Below the pieces are notes generated by a model, which did no database searches, had not been told where the DNA came from, and worked only from the letters and a program-made list of their open reading frames with translations. A DNA stretch of 41,929 nucleotides from Pseudomonadota bacterium. Lineage in GTDB: Bacteria; Pseudomonadota; Gammaproteobacteria; Burkholderiales; Burkholderiaceae_C. The stretch's first letter is position 1, and every line of letters starts with the position of its first letter. Location: positions 1 through 41,929 of the forward strand of contig JAFECU010000264.1 of assembly GCA_018242005.1 (NCBI GenBank), given 5' to 3'. This document shows positions 8,392 to 17,296 of the stretch, in pieces. Position numbers and translations under genes: made by a program.

Positions 8392-9867
8392 GTGCGAATT
8401 TCCAGAGTTCGGTGGGCTGCACTGACTGTGGCCCTGACCCTCACCGCCTGCGGCGGGGGAGGCGGAGGCAACAGCAGCAGCAGTATCGGCCCACCAACGC
8501 CCGATGCTCCTGTGTGGAGCCAGCGTATCGAACCCTACGACTCCGGCAAGGCCGCCAGCGCGGCCAAGGCGGCGACGCAGCCGCCTTCTGCCCTGGCAGC
8601 CTACGCAGACACCGGCAGCGTTGCGCTCGGGCCATTGCCTGAATCGCTGGCCAAGGCAATCGTCGGCGCCTCCGTGGCGCCGGGCATGCCGCGCCAGATC
8701 GGCCAGGCACGCCGCGTGTCCGACACGGCCAGCGTGGCCGCCACCGCCGCACTGCTGCGGTGGCGGCCGGGCCCGGGTGGCACGCAGCTGGCGGCGCTGC
8801 GTTTCGAGTCGCCGGACGCGCACGGTGTGCGCCTGGGCGTGCGGGTGCAGGCCCTGCCGCCGGGCGCCGTGCTGCGCTTCTACGGCGCGGCGCGCGATGA
8901 GGCCGTGGAAGTCGGCGCGCAGGAGCTGCAGGCCGTGGCCGAGCGCAACGCCCTGAGCGGGGCCGACGAGGCGCTTGCGCGCACCTACTGGAGCCCCGAC
9001 TTCGGCGGCCCGCAGACCACGCTGGAGGTGCAGATTCCCGCGGGTGCGGCGCCTGCTGCCGTACAGCTGGCCGTGCCCGGGCTGTCGCATTTCACGCTCT
9101 CGCCCGCCGAGGCCGAGGCGGCCTTCACGGCCAAGGCCGGCAGTTGCCCCGTTGACGTGAGCTGCAACGCCGACTACCTGGAGCAAAGCCGCTCGGTGGC
9201 ACGCATGAACTACGTGGACAGCGGTGCCGGCTTTTTTTGCACGGGCACGCTGCTGAATGACGCGGCCTCGTCCGGCACGCCTTATTTCCTGAGCGCCAAC
9301 CACTGCATCTCCAGCCAGGCGGTGGCGTCCACGCTGGTCACCGACTGGTTCTACCGCACGGCCAGCTGCGGCGGCGCCAGTGTCAACCCCGGTGTGCAGA
9401 GGCTGACGGGAGGGGCCACGCTGCTCTATGCGTCGGCGACGACCGATACCTCGTTCATGCGGCTCAATCGTGCGGCCCCCGCCGGCATCGTCTATGCGGG
9501 GTCCTACTATGGCGGGGTGCCGGTCGGCGCGGCGCTGGCCACGGTGCAGCATCCCGAGGGTGACCCGCAGACCCTCAGCCTGGGGACGCTGCAGCGCTAC
9601 GGAAACTGCGTAGGCGACAACTGCGGCAGCAGCGACCCCGAGCGCGGCGGTTTTCTGGTGGTCAACTGGCAGCAGGGCAGTACCGCGCCGGGCAGCAGCG
9701 GAGCGGCGGCATTCGTCACCATTGGCGCGCGGCGCTATGTCGCCGGCCAGCTCTTCGGTGGCACGGCCAGTTGCACGGTGCCCAGCGGTGTGGACTACTT
9801 TGGGCGCTTTGACCTGAGCTACCGCGCTGGGCTGCAGCGATGGCTGAACCCCGGCTCAGCCAATTGA
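8392..9867 (+). CDS. Trypsin-like serine peptidase, predicted lipoprotein
   Basis: A 491-residue secreted protease. The GTG at 8392 is chosen because AAGGAGGA sits five bases upstream and because translation from there gives a compact signal peptide ending in the lipobox L-T-A-C, followed by a Gly/Ser-rich linker; the longer frame from 8362 would bury the signal. The C-terminal half (from about residue 250) is a trypsin-like domain with catalytic H304 (in ANHC), D352 (DTSFMRL) and S436 (GSSG where GDSG is usual). It resembles lysyl-endopeptidase-type bacterial proteases. The middle region (about 60-240) is not recognised. It follows ruvA by 37 bases but is functionally unrelated. The substrate is unknown. 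Confidence 0.82.
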   Translation: MRISRVRWAALTVALTLTACGGGGGGNSSSSIGPPTPDAPVWSQRIEPYDSGKAASAAKAATQPPSALAAYADTGSVALGPLPESLAKAIVGASVAPGMPRQIGQARRVSDTASVAATAALLRWRPGPGGTQLAALRFESPDAHGVRLGVRVQALPPGAVLRFYGAARDEAVEVGAQELQAVAERNALSGADEALARTYWSPDFGGPQTTLEVQIPAGAAPAAVQLAVPGLSHFTLSPAEAEAAFTAKAGSCPVDVSCNADYLEQSRSVARMNYVDSGAGFFCTGTLLNDAASSGTPYFLSANHCISSQAVASTLVTDWFYRTASCGGASVNPGVQRLTGGATLLYASATTDTSFMRLNRAAPAGIVYAGSYYGGVPVGAALATVQHPEGDPQTLSLGTLQRYGNCVGDNCGSSDPERGGFLVVNWQQGSTAPGSSGAAAFVTIGARRYVAGQLFGGTASCTVPSGVDYFGRFDLSYRAGLQRWLNPGSAN

Positions 9868-9897
9868 CGCGACCCTCTTGCATAGCGTTAACAGGCC

Positions 9898-12786
9898 CTA
9901 ACCCACCAGCACCAGCCCCGGCGGCAGGCTGTCGCCCAGGCTGCGGCGCTGGTCCTCGGCGTCCATCTGCACCACCTGTTCCACCAGGGCGATCCAGCGC
10001 GCGGGGGCGTGGGTCGCGCGCATTTTGTCCAGCACCCTTGCGCGCACGACGTCGGGCAGATCGCGCGCGCGGTCGCCCGTCATGCGTGCAATCTGCACGG
10101 CGGCAAACATGGCGTGCTCGTTTTTGCGCCAGTCCTGGGCCAGCGTGGCGTCGAGGAACTCCTGCGCTGCCTCGGGCGGCATCACCAGGTGGGCGTTGGC
10201 CGCGAGCGGCGCGCGCGCCGCGAGGCGCCCAATGGCCCACCAGGTCTGCTGCGGCTCGTCCGGGCGGTCGAGGCGCGCCAGCATCCACTGGCCCATTTCC
10301 TGGCGGTACTGCCAGGGCACGGCCTCCATGGCGGCGAACAGGCGCAGCATGTCGTCGTAGCTGCCCCAGCGCGCGTGGGCGCTGCGCTGCACGGTTTTTT
10401 GCATGCACGCGGCCACGTCCTCGAGCACGTGCATTTGCTGCGCCTCGTCGAGCCCCGCGGCCACGCGGCGCCACAGCACCCACCATTCGGTCCAGTTGGC
10501 GCTCTCGCCCGCATGGCCCAGGCCCTGGGCATAGAGCTGCCAGAGCTGCTGCACGCGCCAGCCGTCCAGCTCCGCGCCCAGGCCGGGGCGCAGGCACCAG
10601 CCGGCCAGGTTGAGCCAGGCGCGCTCATGCTCGGGCGAGCGCCGCCGGCGCCTGGCGCGCGCGAGCAGCGTGTCGAACAGCGCGCGCAGCAGCGGCATGG
10701 CCCAGCCCTCGCGCGGGCCGAGGAGTTTCTCGAGCGACTGGCGCAGCTGGCGCACCTCCTTGGCGGGCACGTCCTGGGTCTGGTTGCCGTAGATGCGGTC
10801 GATCAGGGCGATGGCCGGCTGCGGCTGGCCCCTCACCCCTCCCCCCGTTCGAGCCGGGGGCAGGCTCTCTCCCCAAAGGGGCGAGGGCGACCGGTCGGCT
10901 GGGTTTTCATCTCCCTCTCCCTCCGGGAGAGGGCCGGGGTGAGGGCCGGCCCCGCGCACCGCAAACGGCAGCAGCCAGGAGCGCGCCGCGTCCTGCGCGT
11001 CGATGCAGCGCAGCTCCAGCACGCCGACCTCGCTCATGCAGGCCTGCAGCTGCACCTCGACGCGCGCCGTGGCGCGGCCCTCGGGTGCGGGCAGTACGGT
11101 GGCCAGCGGCGGCAGCTCCACCCAGCCCTCGCCCTCCAGGGGCGCGATCTGCCCGGCCTGGGCCTGGCCCTCGCTGCGCGCCACGAGCGCAAAGCGCACG
11201 GGCTGGCCGAGCTGCAGCGCAAAGCGCCGGCCGCTCAGGATGATGCGCGTGCCCTCCTCGGTGCCGCGCGGCAGCAGGCAGATGCCCTGGGGGGCGGCCC
11301 CTGCCTTGGCCGGCAGCACCAGCCAGTAGCTGCGCGCGGCGCCGCCGCCGATGCGCGGCACTATGGTTGTTGTAGCTGTCTGCGCTTGTCTGGCGGGCGC
11401 TGCAGGCCTGTTTGATTGATGTTGCGCCAGCCCATGGGCGGCCGCGCCACGCGCCACGGCCCAGTCCGGGTGCGGGTTGTGCAACAGGCGCAGCGGCGCG
11501 CCGCGCCAGGCCGCGAGCTGCTCCTGCAGGCGCTGCGCGAGCGCATGGGCGTGGAACACGCCGCCGTTGAGCAGCAGCGCATCGGGAAGTGCATCAGGCA
11601 GTGCCCCGCCTGCATGCCGGGCCAGAAACTGCGCCAGATGCCGGGTGATGGCGGCGTCGGCCGGGTAGGGCAGGCCCAGGCCGCGCAGCGCGCCCTGGCG
11701 CCGGGCGGGCTGCTCATCCAGACGCGCGGGCGGCAGAAAACCTTCCACCGCGCATTGCAGCGCCTGCTCCCGCGTGAGCCGCGCCGAGCGCGACTGCGCG
11801 AGCAGCCTCGATCCGCCGCCCAGCAGCGTCACCGTGACCGATGCGGGGGCATCCTCGGCCAGCAGCTGCTCCTTGGCCTGGCGGCAGCGCTGCACCAGCT
11901 GGGCAAAGCGCGCGGCCGGCAGGCGCTCGCCGGGCGGCGCCAGCTGCGGCTCCAGCAGATGCGCCAGCGCCAGGTCCATGTTGTCGCCGCCGAGCATCAA
12001 ATGCTCGCCCACGGCGCTGCGCGTGAGCCGGGGCAGGCCACCATCCTCTGCGGCCTCGACGCGGATCAGCGTCAGGTCCGTCGTGCCGCCGCCCACGTCG
12101 ACCACCAGCACCAGGCGGCAGCCGGCGAGCTCGGCCGCGAGGCGCTCGCCCTGCAGCACCAGCCAGTCGTGGAACGCGGCCTTGGGCTCCTCGAGCAGCT
12201 GCACCGCCGGCAGGCCCGCCAGGCGCGCGGCCTCGAGCGTGAGCGCGCGCGCGCCCTCGTCGAACGAGGCCGGCACGGTGAGCACCACGGCCTGCTCGGC
12301 GAGCGGCGCATCGGGGTGGGCCGCGTCCCACGCGGCGCGCACATGGGCCAGGTACGAGGCCGAGGCCGCGAGCGGCGAGACTTTCTCCACCCCCTCGGGC
12401 GCGCCCCAGGGCAGGATCGGCGCCGTGCGGTCCACGCCGGCGTGCGACAGCCAGCTCTTGGCACTTGCCACCAGCCGCGCGGGCACGGCCGCGCCCAGCT
12501 CGCGCGCCCAGCGGCCGATGACGGCCGGGGCCTGCGCGCCCGCGCCCAGCGGCGGCCAGGGCGTGCGCCAGGCCTCGCCCAGCTCGTCGGGCGTGCCCTG
12601 GTAGCGCGTGGAGGGCAGCAGCGCCAGGGCCTCGACCTCGGCGGCCGAGACGCGCTGGGGTATGGGCAGCAGCGCAATGCCCTGCGCGCCGCCGGCCAGC
12701 GGCACATGAGCCACGACGGTGTGGCTGGTGCCCAGGTCGATGCCGACGGCATGGCGCGCGGGGGAGGGGGCTTGTTCTGCGCTCAT
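9898..12786 (-). CDS. Hsp70-like protein with long C-terminal domain
   Basis: A 962-residue Hsp70-superfamily protein. Nucleotide-binding motifs are seen at GIDLGTSH (15-22), DVGGGTTD (230-237) and LLNGGVF (about 410). The phosphate-1 loop carries His where DnaK has Asn, as does the paralogue at 13267-15177; both also share a S-A-K-S-W-L-x-H-x-G-V-D-R stretch. In place of a DnaK substrate domain there is a long alpha-helical C-terminus (about 660-962), probably the DUF3731-type domain associated with this subfamily (recalled, not searched). Two repeats lie in frame: the 52-base element at residues about 459-476 and a palindromic G/C element at about 614-652. It is the last gene of a compact operon, one base after the upstream stop. 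The client or role is unknown. Confidence 0.85.
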   Translation of the reverse strand: MSAEQAPSPARHAVGIDLGTSHTVVAHVPLAGGAQGIALLPIPQRVSAAEVEALALLPSTRYQGTPDELGEAWRTPWPPLGAGAQAPAVIGRWARELGAAVPARLVASAKSWLSHAGVDRTAPILPWGAPEGVEKVSPLAASASYLAHVRAAWDAAHPDAPLAEQAVVLTVPASFDEGARALTLEAARLAGLPAVQLLEEPKAAFHDWLVLQGERLAAELAGCRLVLVVDVGGGTTDLTLIRVEAAEDGGLPRLTRSAVGEHLMLGGDNMDLALAHLLEPQLAPPGERLPAARFAQLVQRCRQAKEQLLAEDAPASVTVTLLGGGSRLLAQSRSARLTREQALQCAVEGFLPPARLDEQPARRQGALRGLGLPYPADAAITRHLAQFLARHAGGALPDALPDALLLNGGVFHAHALAQRLQEQLAAWRGAPLRLLHNPHPDWAVARGAAAHGLAQHQSNRPAAPARQAQTATTTIVPRIGGGAARSYWLVLPAKAGAAPQGICLLPRGTEEGTRIILSGRRFALQLGQPVRFALVARSEGQAQAGQIAPLEGEGWVELPPLATVLPAPEGRATARVEVQLQACMSEVGVLELRCIDAQDAARSWLLPFAVRGAGPHPGPLPEGEGDENPADRSPSPLWGESLPPARTGGGVRGQPQPAIALIDRIYGNQTQDVPAKEVRQLRQSLEKLLGPREGWAMPLLRALFDTLLARARRRRRSPEHERAWLNLAGWCLRPGLGAELDGWRVQQLWQLYAQGLGHAGESANWTEWWVLWRRVAAGLDEAQQMHVLEDVAACMQKTVQRSAHARWGSYDDMLRLFAAMEAVPWQYRQEMGQWMLARLDRPDEPQQTWWAIGRLAARAPLAANAHLVMPPEAAQEFLDATLAQDWRKNEHAMFAAVQIARMTGDRARDLPDVVRARVLDKMRATHAPARWIALVEQVVQMDAEDQRRSLGDSLPPGLVLVG
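10828..10950. repeat. Composite palindromic repeat inside hsp70-like gene
   Basis: A stretch of about 120 bases bounded by CCCTCACCCC and its inverted copy GGGGTGAGGG, with two inner hairpins (CTCTCCCC-AAA-GGGGCGAG and a CCCTCTCC/GGGAGAGGG pair). It looks like an intergenic-type mobile repeat but lies in frame in the Hsp70-like gene, where it encodes the low-complexity segment beginning HPGPLPEGEG (residues about 614-652). No stop codon is introduced. Confidence 0.8.
11361..11412 (-). repeat. 52-base dispersed element, in-frame copy in hsp70-like gene
   Basis: Reverse-strand copy of the 52-base element. It aligns gap-free with 6571-6622, including CAGCGCCCGC, AAGCGC, GACAGCTA and the terminal ATAG. 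It encodes residues about 459-476 of the 962-residue Hsp70-like protein, an Ala/Thr-rich linker between the nucleotide-binding domain and the beta region. Confidence 0.75.
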
Positions 12787-12787
12787 G

Positions 12788-13270
12788 TCACGGCCTGTCG
12801 CGCTCGGCGAGCTCGGCCTCGATCTGCATCACCCGCACATTGCGCGACCAGTTGTGCTCCAGCGCCTCGGCGGCATACCAGCGCCGGGTTTCGGGGCCGG
12901 GCAGCTTGTCCAGCAGCGTCAGGTGGTGATACCAGGGCAACTGTGCAAGCAGCTCTTGCACAAACGCCTGATCCGGCCAGGCCTCGGCAAAGGCCCGCAT
13001 GTACTTGAGGTTGCGCGGCGAAAACCCCTTCATGTCCGGAAGCGCCGTGCGCAGGTCATGTGCCAGGCGCTCGATCACCTTGGCGCCCCAGCCCTCGCGT
13101 TGCTGGCGCTCGAGGATGTCGCTGCCGATCTGCCAGTACAGCCGCACCAGCTCGCGGTTCACGGCCAGTGCCGCGCGCTGCTGGGCGCCATGGATGCGCG
13201 CCTTGAGCTCGGCCAGCCAGTCGGCATAGCCGCCGGGCGCGGGCGTGAGGGAGGCGGGGCGATCGGTCAT
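12788..13270 (-). CDS. YhcG/DUF1016 N-terminal domain protein lacking the nuclease domain
   Basis: A 160-residue protein that matches the N-terminal domain of YhcG/DUF1016 proteins: the stretch from Y-W-Q-I-G through W-G-A-K-V-I-E-R-L, a region around G-F-S-P-R-N-L-K-Y-M-R, and W-Y-A-A-E-A-L-E-H-N-W-S-R-N. Full-length relatives are about 330-370 residues and carry a C-terminal PDDEXK nuclease domain; this one ends just after the N-terminal domain. The ATG at 13270 overlaps the upstream Hsp70 stop (ATGA), and its own stop is one base from the next Hsp70 ATG. It is thus stitched into the operon and probably expressed, not a random remnant. Function unknown; a protein- or DNA-binding adaptor is possible (inference). 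Confidence 0.82.
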   Translation of the reverse strand: MTDRPASLTPAPGGYADWLAELKARIHGAQQRAALAVNRELVRLYWQIGSDILERQQREGWGAKVIERLAHDLRTALPDMKGFSPRNLKYMRAFAEAWPDQAFVQELLAQLPWYHHLTLLDKLPGPETRRWYAAEALEHNWSRNVRVMQIEAELAERDRP

Positions 13271-15177
13271 GGGGTGGCCGCGGCGCCCGCGCGCGTGTCG
13301 AACTCCACCTTCCAGCGCTCGCTGCCGCCCACGGGCACGGCGTAGAGCTCCAGCGTGCCGATGTCGGTCACGCGTGCGTGCAGCTGCACGGGCACGACCT
13401 CGCCGGGCACGCGGCCCTCGGCGGGCAGCTGGGCTTCTATCTCCTGCAGCTCCACGAGCTCCTCGGGGCCCCAGAAGTCGAGCAGCGTGCCGACCTGGTC
13501 GCCGCGGCGCACGCTGGAGCCGAAGAAGCGCAGGCGCACCGGCTCGCCCACGACCAGGCCGAATTCCTGGGCGGCCAGCGTCACCTCCGTGCCCTCCTCC
13601 ATGCCGAAGGGCGCCAGGCACAGGGCGGAGATCGGCGGCTCCATGCCGGGCACGGCGGGCATGTTGGATTCGATGCCCACGTAGTAGCTCTGCGCCGTGC
13701 CGCCGCGTATGCGCACGCCGCGGCCCGCGGCCGCCACATGGCCGAAGTAGGCCGCGCCGCGCGCCACCGCCAGGTCCAGGTGGGCGCCCGTGAGCAGGCG
13801 CGCGGGCGGCGCGCCTTCTGCGGCGAGCCAGCCGTTGAGCACGTCGAGGATGCGCCGCTCGATGGGCGCGGCCTTGAGCACGCCGCCGTTGAACAGCACG
13901 GCCGTGGGGTGCAGAAAGCGCGCGCCCTCGGCCTGCGTGGCCTGCAGGCCCGCGATCTGCGCCGTGGCGCCCGTCTGGCGCGTGAGAAAGGCCGCCAGGT
14001 GGCGCGTGACGGCCGCGTCCTGCGCGTAGGGCAGGCCCAGCTGGGTGAGCGCGGCGCGCGCGCGCTGCACCGGCTTGTCGCTCACGGCGACCTGGGGGAA
14101 GAAGCCCTCGACGAGCAGCTGCAGCACCTCGGCGCGCGTGACCTCGGTGCGCAGGCTGCCGCCGATGAGTTTGCTGCCGCGGCTGGGCACGACCACGGGC
14201 ACGGCCTCGAGCGTCTCATCCTGCAGCAGCTGCTCCTTGGCGGCGCGGCAGCCGTGCGCCAGCGCGCGGGTCTGCCAGGCGTCGAGCTGCTTGCCCTCGG
14301 CCGCGAGCTTGCGTGCCACGGCGTAGGCCAGGGCCAGGTCCATGTTGTCGCCGCCGAGCAGGATGTGCTCGCCCACGGCCACGCGCTGCAGCTCCAGGTT
14401 GCCCTCACGCTCGAGCACTGCGATCAAGGACAGGTCGGTCGTGCCGCCGCCCACGTCCACCACCAGGATCACGTCGCCATGCGAGACCTGCTTGCGCCAG
14501 CCGCCGCCGCTGGCCTGCAGCCAGCTGTAGAGCGCGGCTTGGGGCTCCTCGAGCAGTGTGAGCCTCTGGAATCCGGCGGCGCGGCAGGCCTCGGCCGTGA
14601 GCTCGCGCGCGGCCGGGTCGAACGACGCGGGAATGGTCACGGTGACGTCCTGGGCGTCGAACGGCGCCTCGGGGTGGGCGCTGTCCCAGGCGCTCTTGAG
14701 GTGCTGCAGGTAGAGCGTGCTGGCCGCCAGGGGCGAGACGCGCTGCACCTCGGGCGGCGCGTCGGCGGGCAGCAGCGGCGCGCGCCGGTCCACGCCGGGG
14801 TGGCACAGCCAGCTCTTGGCGCTGGACACGAGCCGTATCGGCGTGGCCGCGCCGCGCTGGCGCGCGAGCTCGCCGACCAGGCCGGGCGCGTCGCCGCCCC
14901 AGGGCAGGGCCCGGTCGGCGGCCGTGAGCTCGCTCTCGTGCGGCAGGTAGAGGAAGGAGGGCAGCAGCGGCAGGGCCTGCACGCTGGCCGGGCCGCAGAG
15001 CTGGGGAATGTCCAGCACGCCCTGCACCACGTTCTCGCCGTCGCTGGCGGCGCGGTCCACCCAGGACAGGGCGCAGTGCGTGGTGCCCAGGTCTATGCCC
15101 AGGCTGAATTTGGCATGGTTTTGGCCTTTCGCGCTTGCTGCGTCTGCGCTGGCAGCTATCGTATTCGTAGTGTTCAT
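13267..15177 (-). CDS. Hsp70-like protein, short paralogue
   Basis: A 636-residue Hsp70-superfamily protein. ATPase motifs are GIDLGTTH (27-34), DVGGGTTD (241-248) and LFNGGV (about 410), again with His in the first loop instead of DnaK's Asn. After the nucleotide-binding domain there is a beta-rich region (about 480-630) but no recognisable DnaK helical lid. The first 20 residues are an extension encoded largely by a copy of the 52-base element (15119-15170). The gene follows DUF2760 by three bases, and its stop overlaps the next start (ATGA). It is distinct from dnaK and hscA, being a member of the paired Hsp70 group found with DUF2760 (recalled). Cytoplasmic; client unknown. Confidence 0.87.
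   Translation of the reverse strand: MNTTNTIAASADAASAKGQNHAKFSLGIDLGTTHCALSWVDRAASDGENVVQGVLDIPQLCGPASVQALPLLPSFLYLPHESELTAADRALPWGGDAPGLVGELARQRGAATPIRLVSSAKSWLCHPGVDRRAPLLPADAPPEVQRVSPLAASTLYLQHLKSAWDSAHPEAPFDAQDVTVTIPASFDPAARELTAEACRAAGFQRLTLLEEPQAALYSWLQASGGGWRKQVSHGDVILVVDVGGGTTDLSLIAVLEREGNLELQRVAVGEHILLGGDNMDLALAYAVARKLAAEGKQLDAWQTRALAHGCRAAKEQLLQDETLEAVPVVVPSRGSKLIGGSLRTEVTRAEVLQLLVEGFFPQVAVSDKPVQRARAALTQLGLPYAQDAAVTRHLAAFLTRQTGATAQIAGLQATQAEGARFLHPTAVLFNGGVLKAAPIERRILDVLNGWLAAEGAPPARLLTGAHLDLAVARGAAYFGHVAAAGRGVRIRGGTAQSYYVGIESNMPAVPGMEPPISALCLAPFGMEEGTEVTLAAQEFGLVVGEPVRLRFFGSSVRRGDQVGTLLDFWGPEELVELQEIEAQLPAEGRVPGEVVPVQLHARVTDIGTLELYAVPVGGSERWKVEFDTRAGAAATP
15119..15170 (+). repeat. 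52-base dispersed element at the hsp70-like N-terminus
   Basis: Copy of the 52-base element in the same orientation as 6571-6622: TTTTGGCCTT at the left, CTGGCAGCTAT in the core, GTAG at the right. It encodes residues about 3-20 of the 636-residue Hsp70-like protein, just before the conserved core begins. Confidence 0.75.
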
Positions 15178-15180
15178 GGT

Positions 15181-15810
15181 TTAGAGCTCCACCTCGGCCT
15201 GGGCAATGATGGCGGCGGCGCGCGCGTCGGTCAGCTGCGGCAGGCGCACCTCGGTGGCCTGCCAGCCGCGGTGGGTGAGCTGGCCCGTGAACGGCGCCTG
15301 GCCGACCACGTTGCCGCTCAGGCGCACGGCGGCGGCGTCGAAGCCGGCGGCCAGCGTGATGCGTGCGCCCTCGGCTTCGGCGCGCACGGGCGCGAGCGTG
15401 AAATGCTCGGCGAGCACCTTGCGGCAGCCCGCGTGCACCACGCGCGCGGCGGCGCCGATCTCGGCGTCGGCATAGGGCGCCACGTCCTCCTGGATGAAGT
15501 CGACGAAGCGCGCCTCGCGCTGCAGCAGGCCCAGCAGTTGCAGAGCGGCGGTGTCGGTGGAGACCTCCACACGTTTTTCGACGATCTTCTCGACCAGCTT
15601 CTCGACGGGCACCTCGACGCGGGTTTCGACGATTTTTTCCACCGGCACCTCCACGCGCACCTCCTTCGGGGGCGCGTCGGCGGCCAGCGGCTCGCCCGTG
15701 CGCAGGCGGCGCACGTCGCCCGCCAGGCGGGCATTGCCGAGGATGGCGAAGAAGCTGCCGATGGCGATCGCGATGCGGCTCAGGAAACTGGGGGGTGTTG
15801 GGGTGTTCAT
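15181..15810 (-). CDS. DUF2760 domain protein
   Basis: A 209-residue protein recognised as DUF2760. A hydrophobic segment (about 9-26) near the N-terminus could be a membrane anchor. It is followed by a charged repeat region (about 48-84) built on V-E-V-P-V-E-K and related V-E-K units, likely an extended or coiled segment, and then the C-terminal domain (about 85-209) with an Asp/Glu-rich start. It is the first gene of the Hsp70 operon, three bases before the next start, so it is likely to work with the Hsp70-like proteins, perhaps as a membrane-tethered partner (inference). No enzymatic motif is seen. Confidence 0.78.
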   Translation of the reverse strand: MNTPTPPSFLSRIAIAIGSFFAILGNARLAGDVRRLRTGEPLAADAPPKEVRVEVPVEKIVETRVEVPVEKLVEKIVEKRVEVSTDTAALQLLGLLQREARFVDFIQEDVAPYADAEIGAAARVVHAGCRKVLAEHFTLAPVRAEAEGARITLAAGFDAAAVRLSGNVVGQAPFTGQLTHRGWQATEVRLPQLTDARAAAIIAQAEVEL

Positions 15811-15861
15811 GGGGTTCTCGCCGAGAGAAGGTGCCGGCCTGTCGCGGGGCGCAGGCTAGCA

Positions 15862-15889
15862 AAATGGGTACGGGCGCGCGGGCGCGAAG
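15862..15889 (-). promoter_or_regulatory. Possible sigma-32-like promoter of the Hsp70 operon
   Basis: On the minus strand, CTTCGC (15889-15884), 14 bases, then ACCCATTT (15869-15862), 51 bases before the DUF2760 ATG. The -10 box agrees well with the heat-shock consensus CCCCATNT; the -35 box agrees only in CTT. This is suggestive, not secure. Confidence 0.3.
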
Positions 15890-15998
15890 GGGGCGATGTT
15901 ACCCAATGGGCGTTGCGCCGTTCCTGCGCGGTCCCACTTGCGCCGGGATGGATGGGGGACAATGCGCGCGCCCGGTTCCAGGCTTTTCTCTTGCGCGC

Positions 15999-17069
<1,071 letters not shown>

Positions 17070-17131
17070 GTTGGCCCAGGTAGCGATATCCATTGATTCG
17101 CCCTTCCAGGGCATGCGATCCACGCGCAGCC

Positions 17132-17213
17132 CGTCATCCCCGCGAAGGCGGGGATCCAGGCGCTACAGACGCCGTTGATTCGTTGTTGCTGTGGATCCCC
17201 GCGCAGGCCGCGG
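17132..17213. repeat. GTCATCCCCGCG repeat pair, right half degenerate
   Basis: A 27-base copy (17132-17158, CGTCATCCCCGCGAAGG to GGGGATCCA) is followed 33 bases later by a decayed inverted partner (about 17192-17213, beginning TGGATCCCCGCG but lacking the GGATGACG end). It lies between the convergent ruvB and aldolase-like genes. Bases 17093-17131 resemble those before the copy at 5176. Confidence 0.8.
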
Positions 17214-17296
17214 GCCATGGCCGTGCTTTGCGCCTCGATCCGGAACCCTGTGGCGCGCCTTTCGGGCACGGCCAAAAAACTCTCAGTCTCTGAGCC

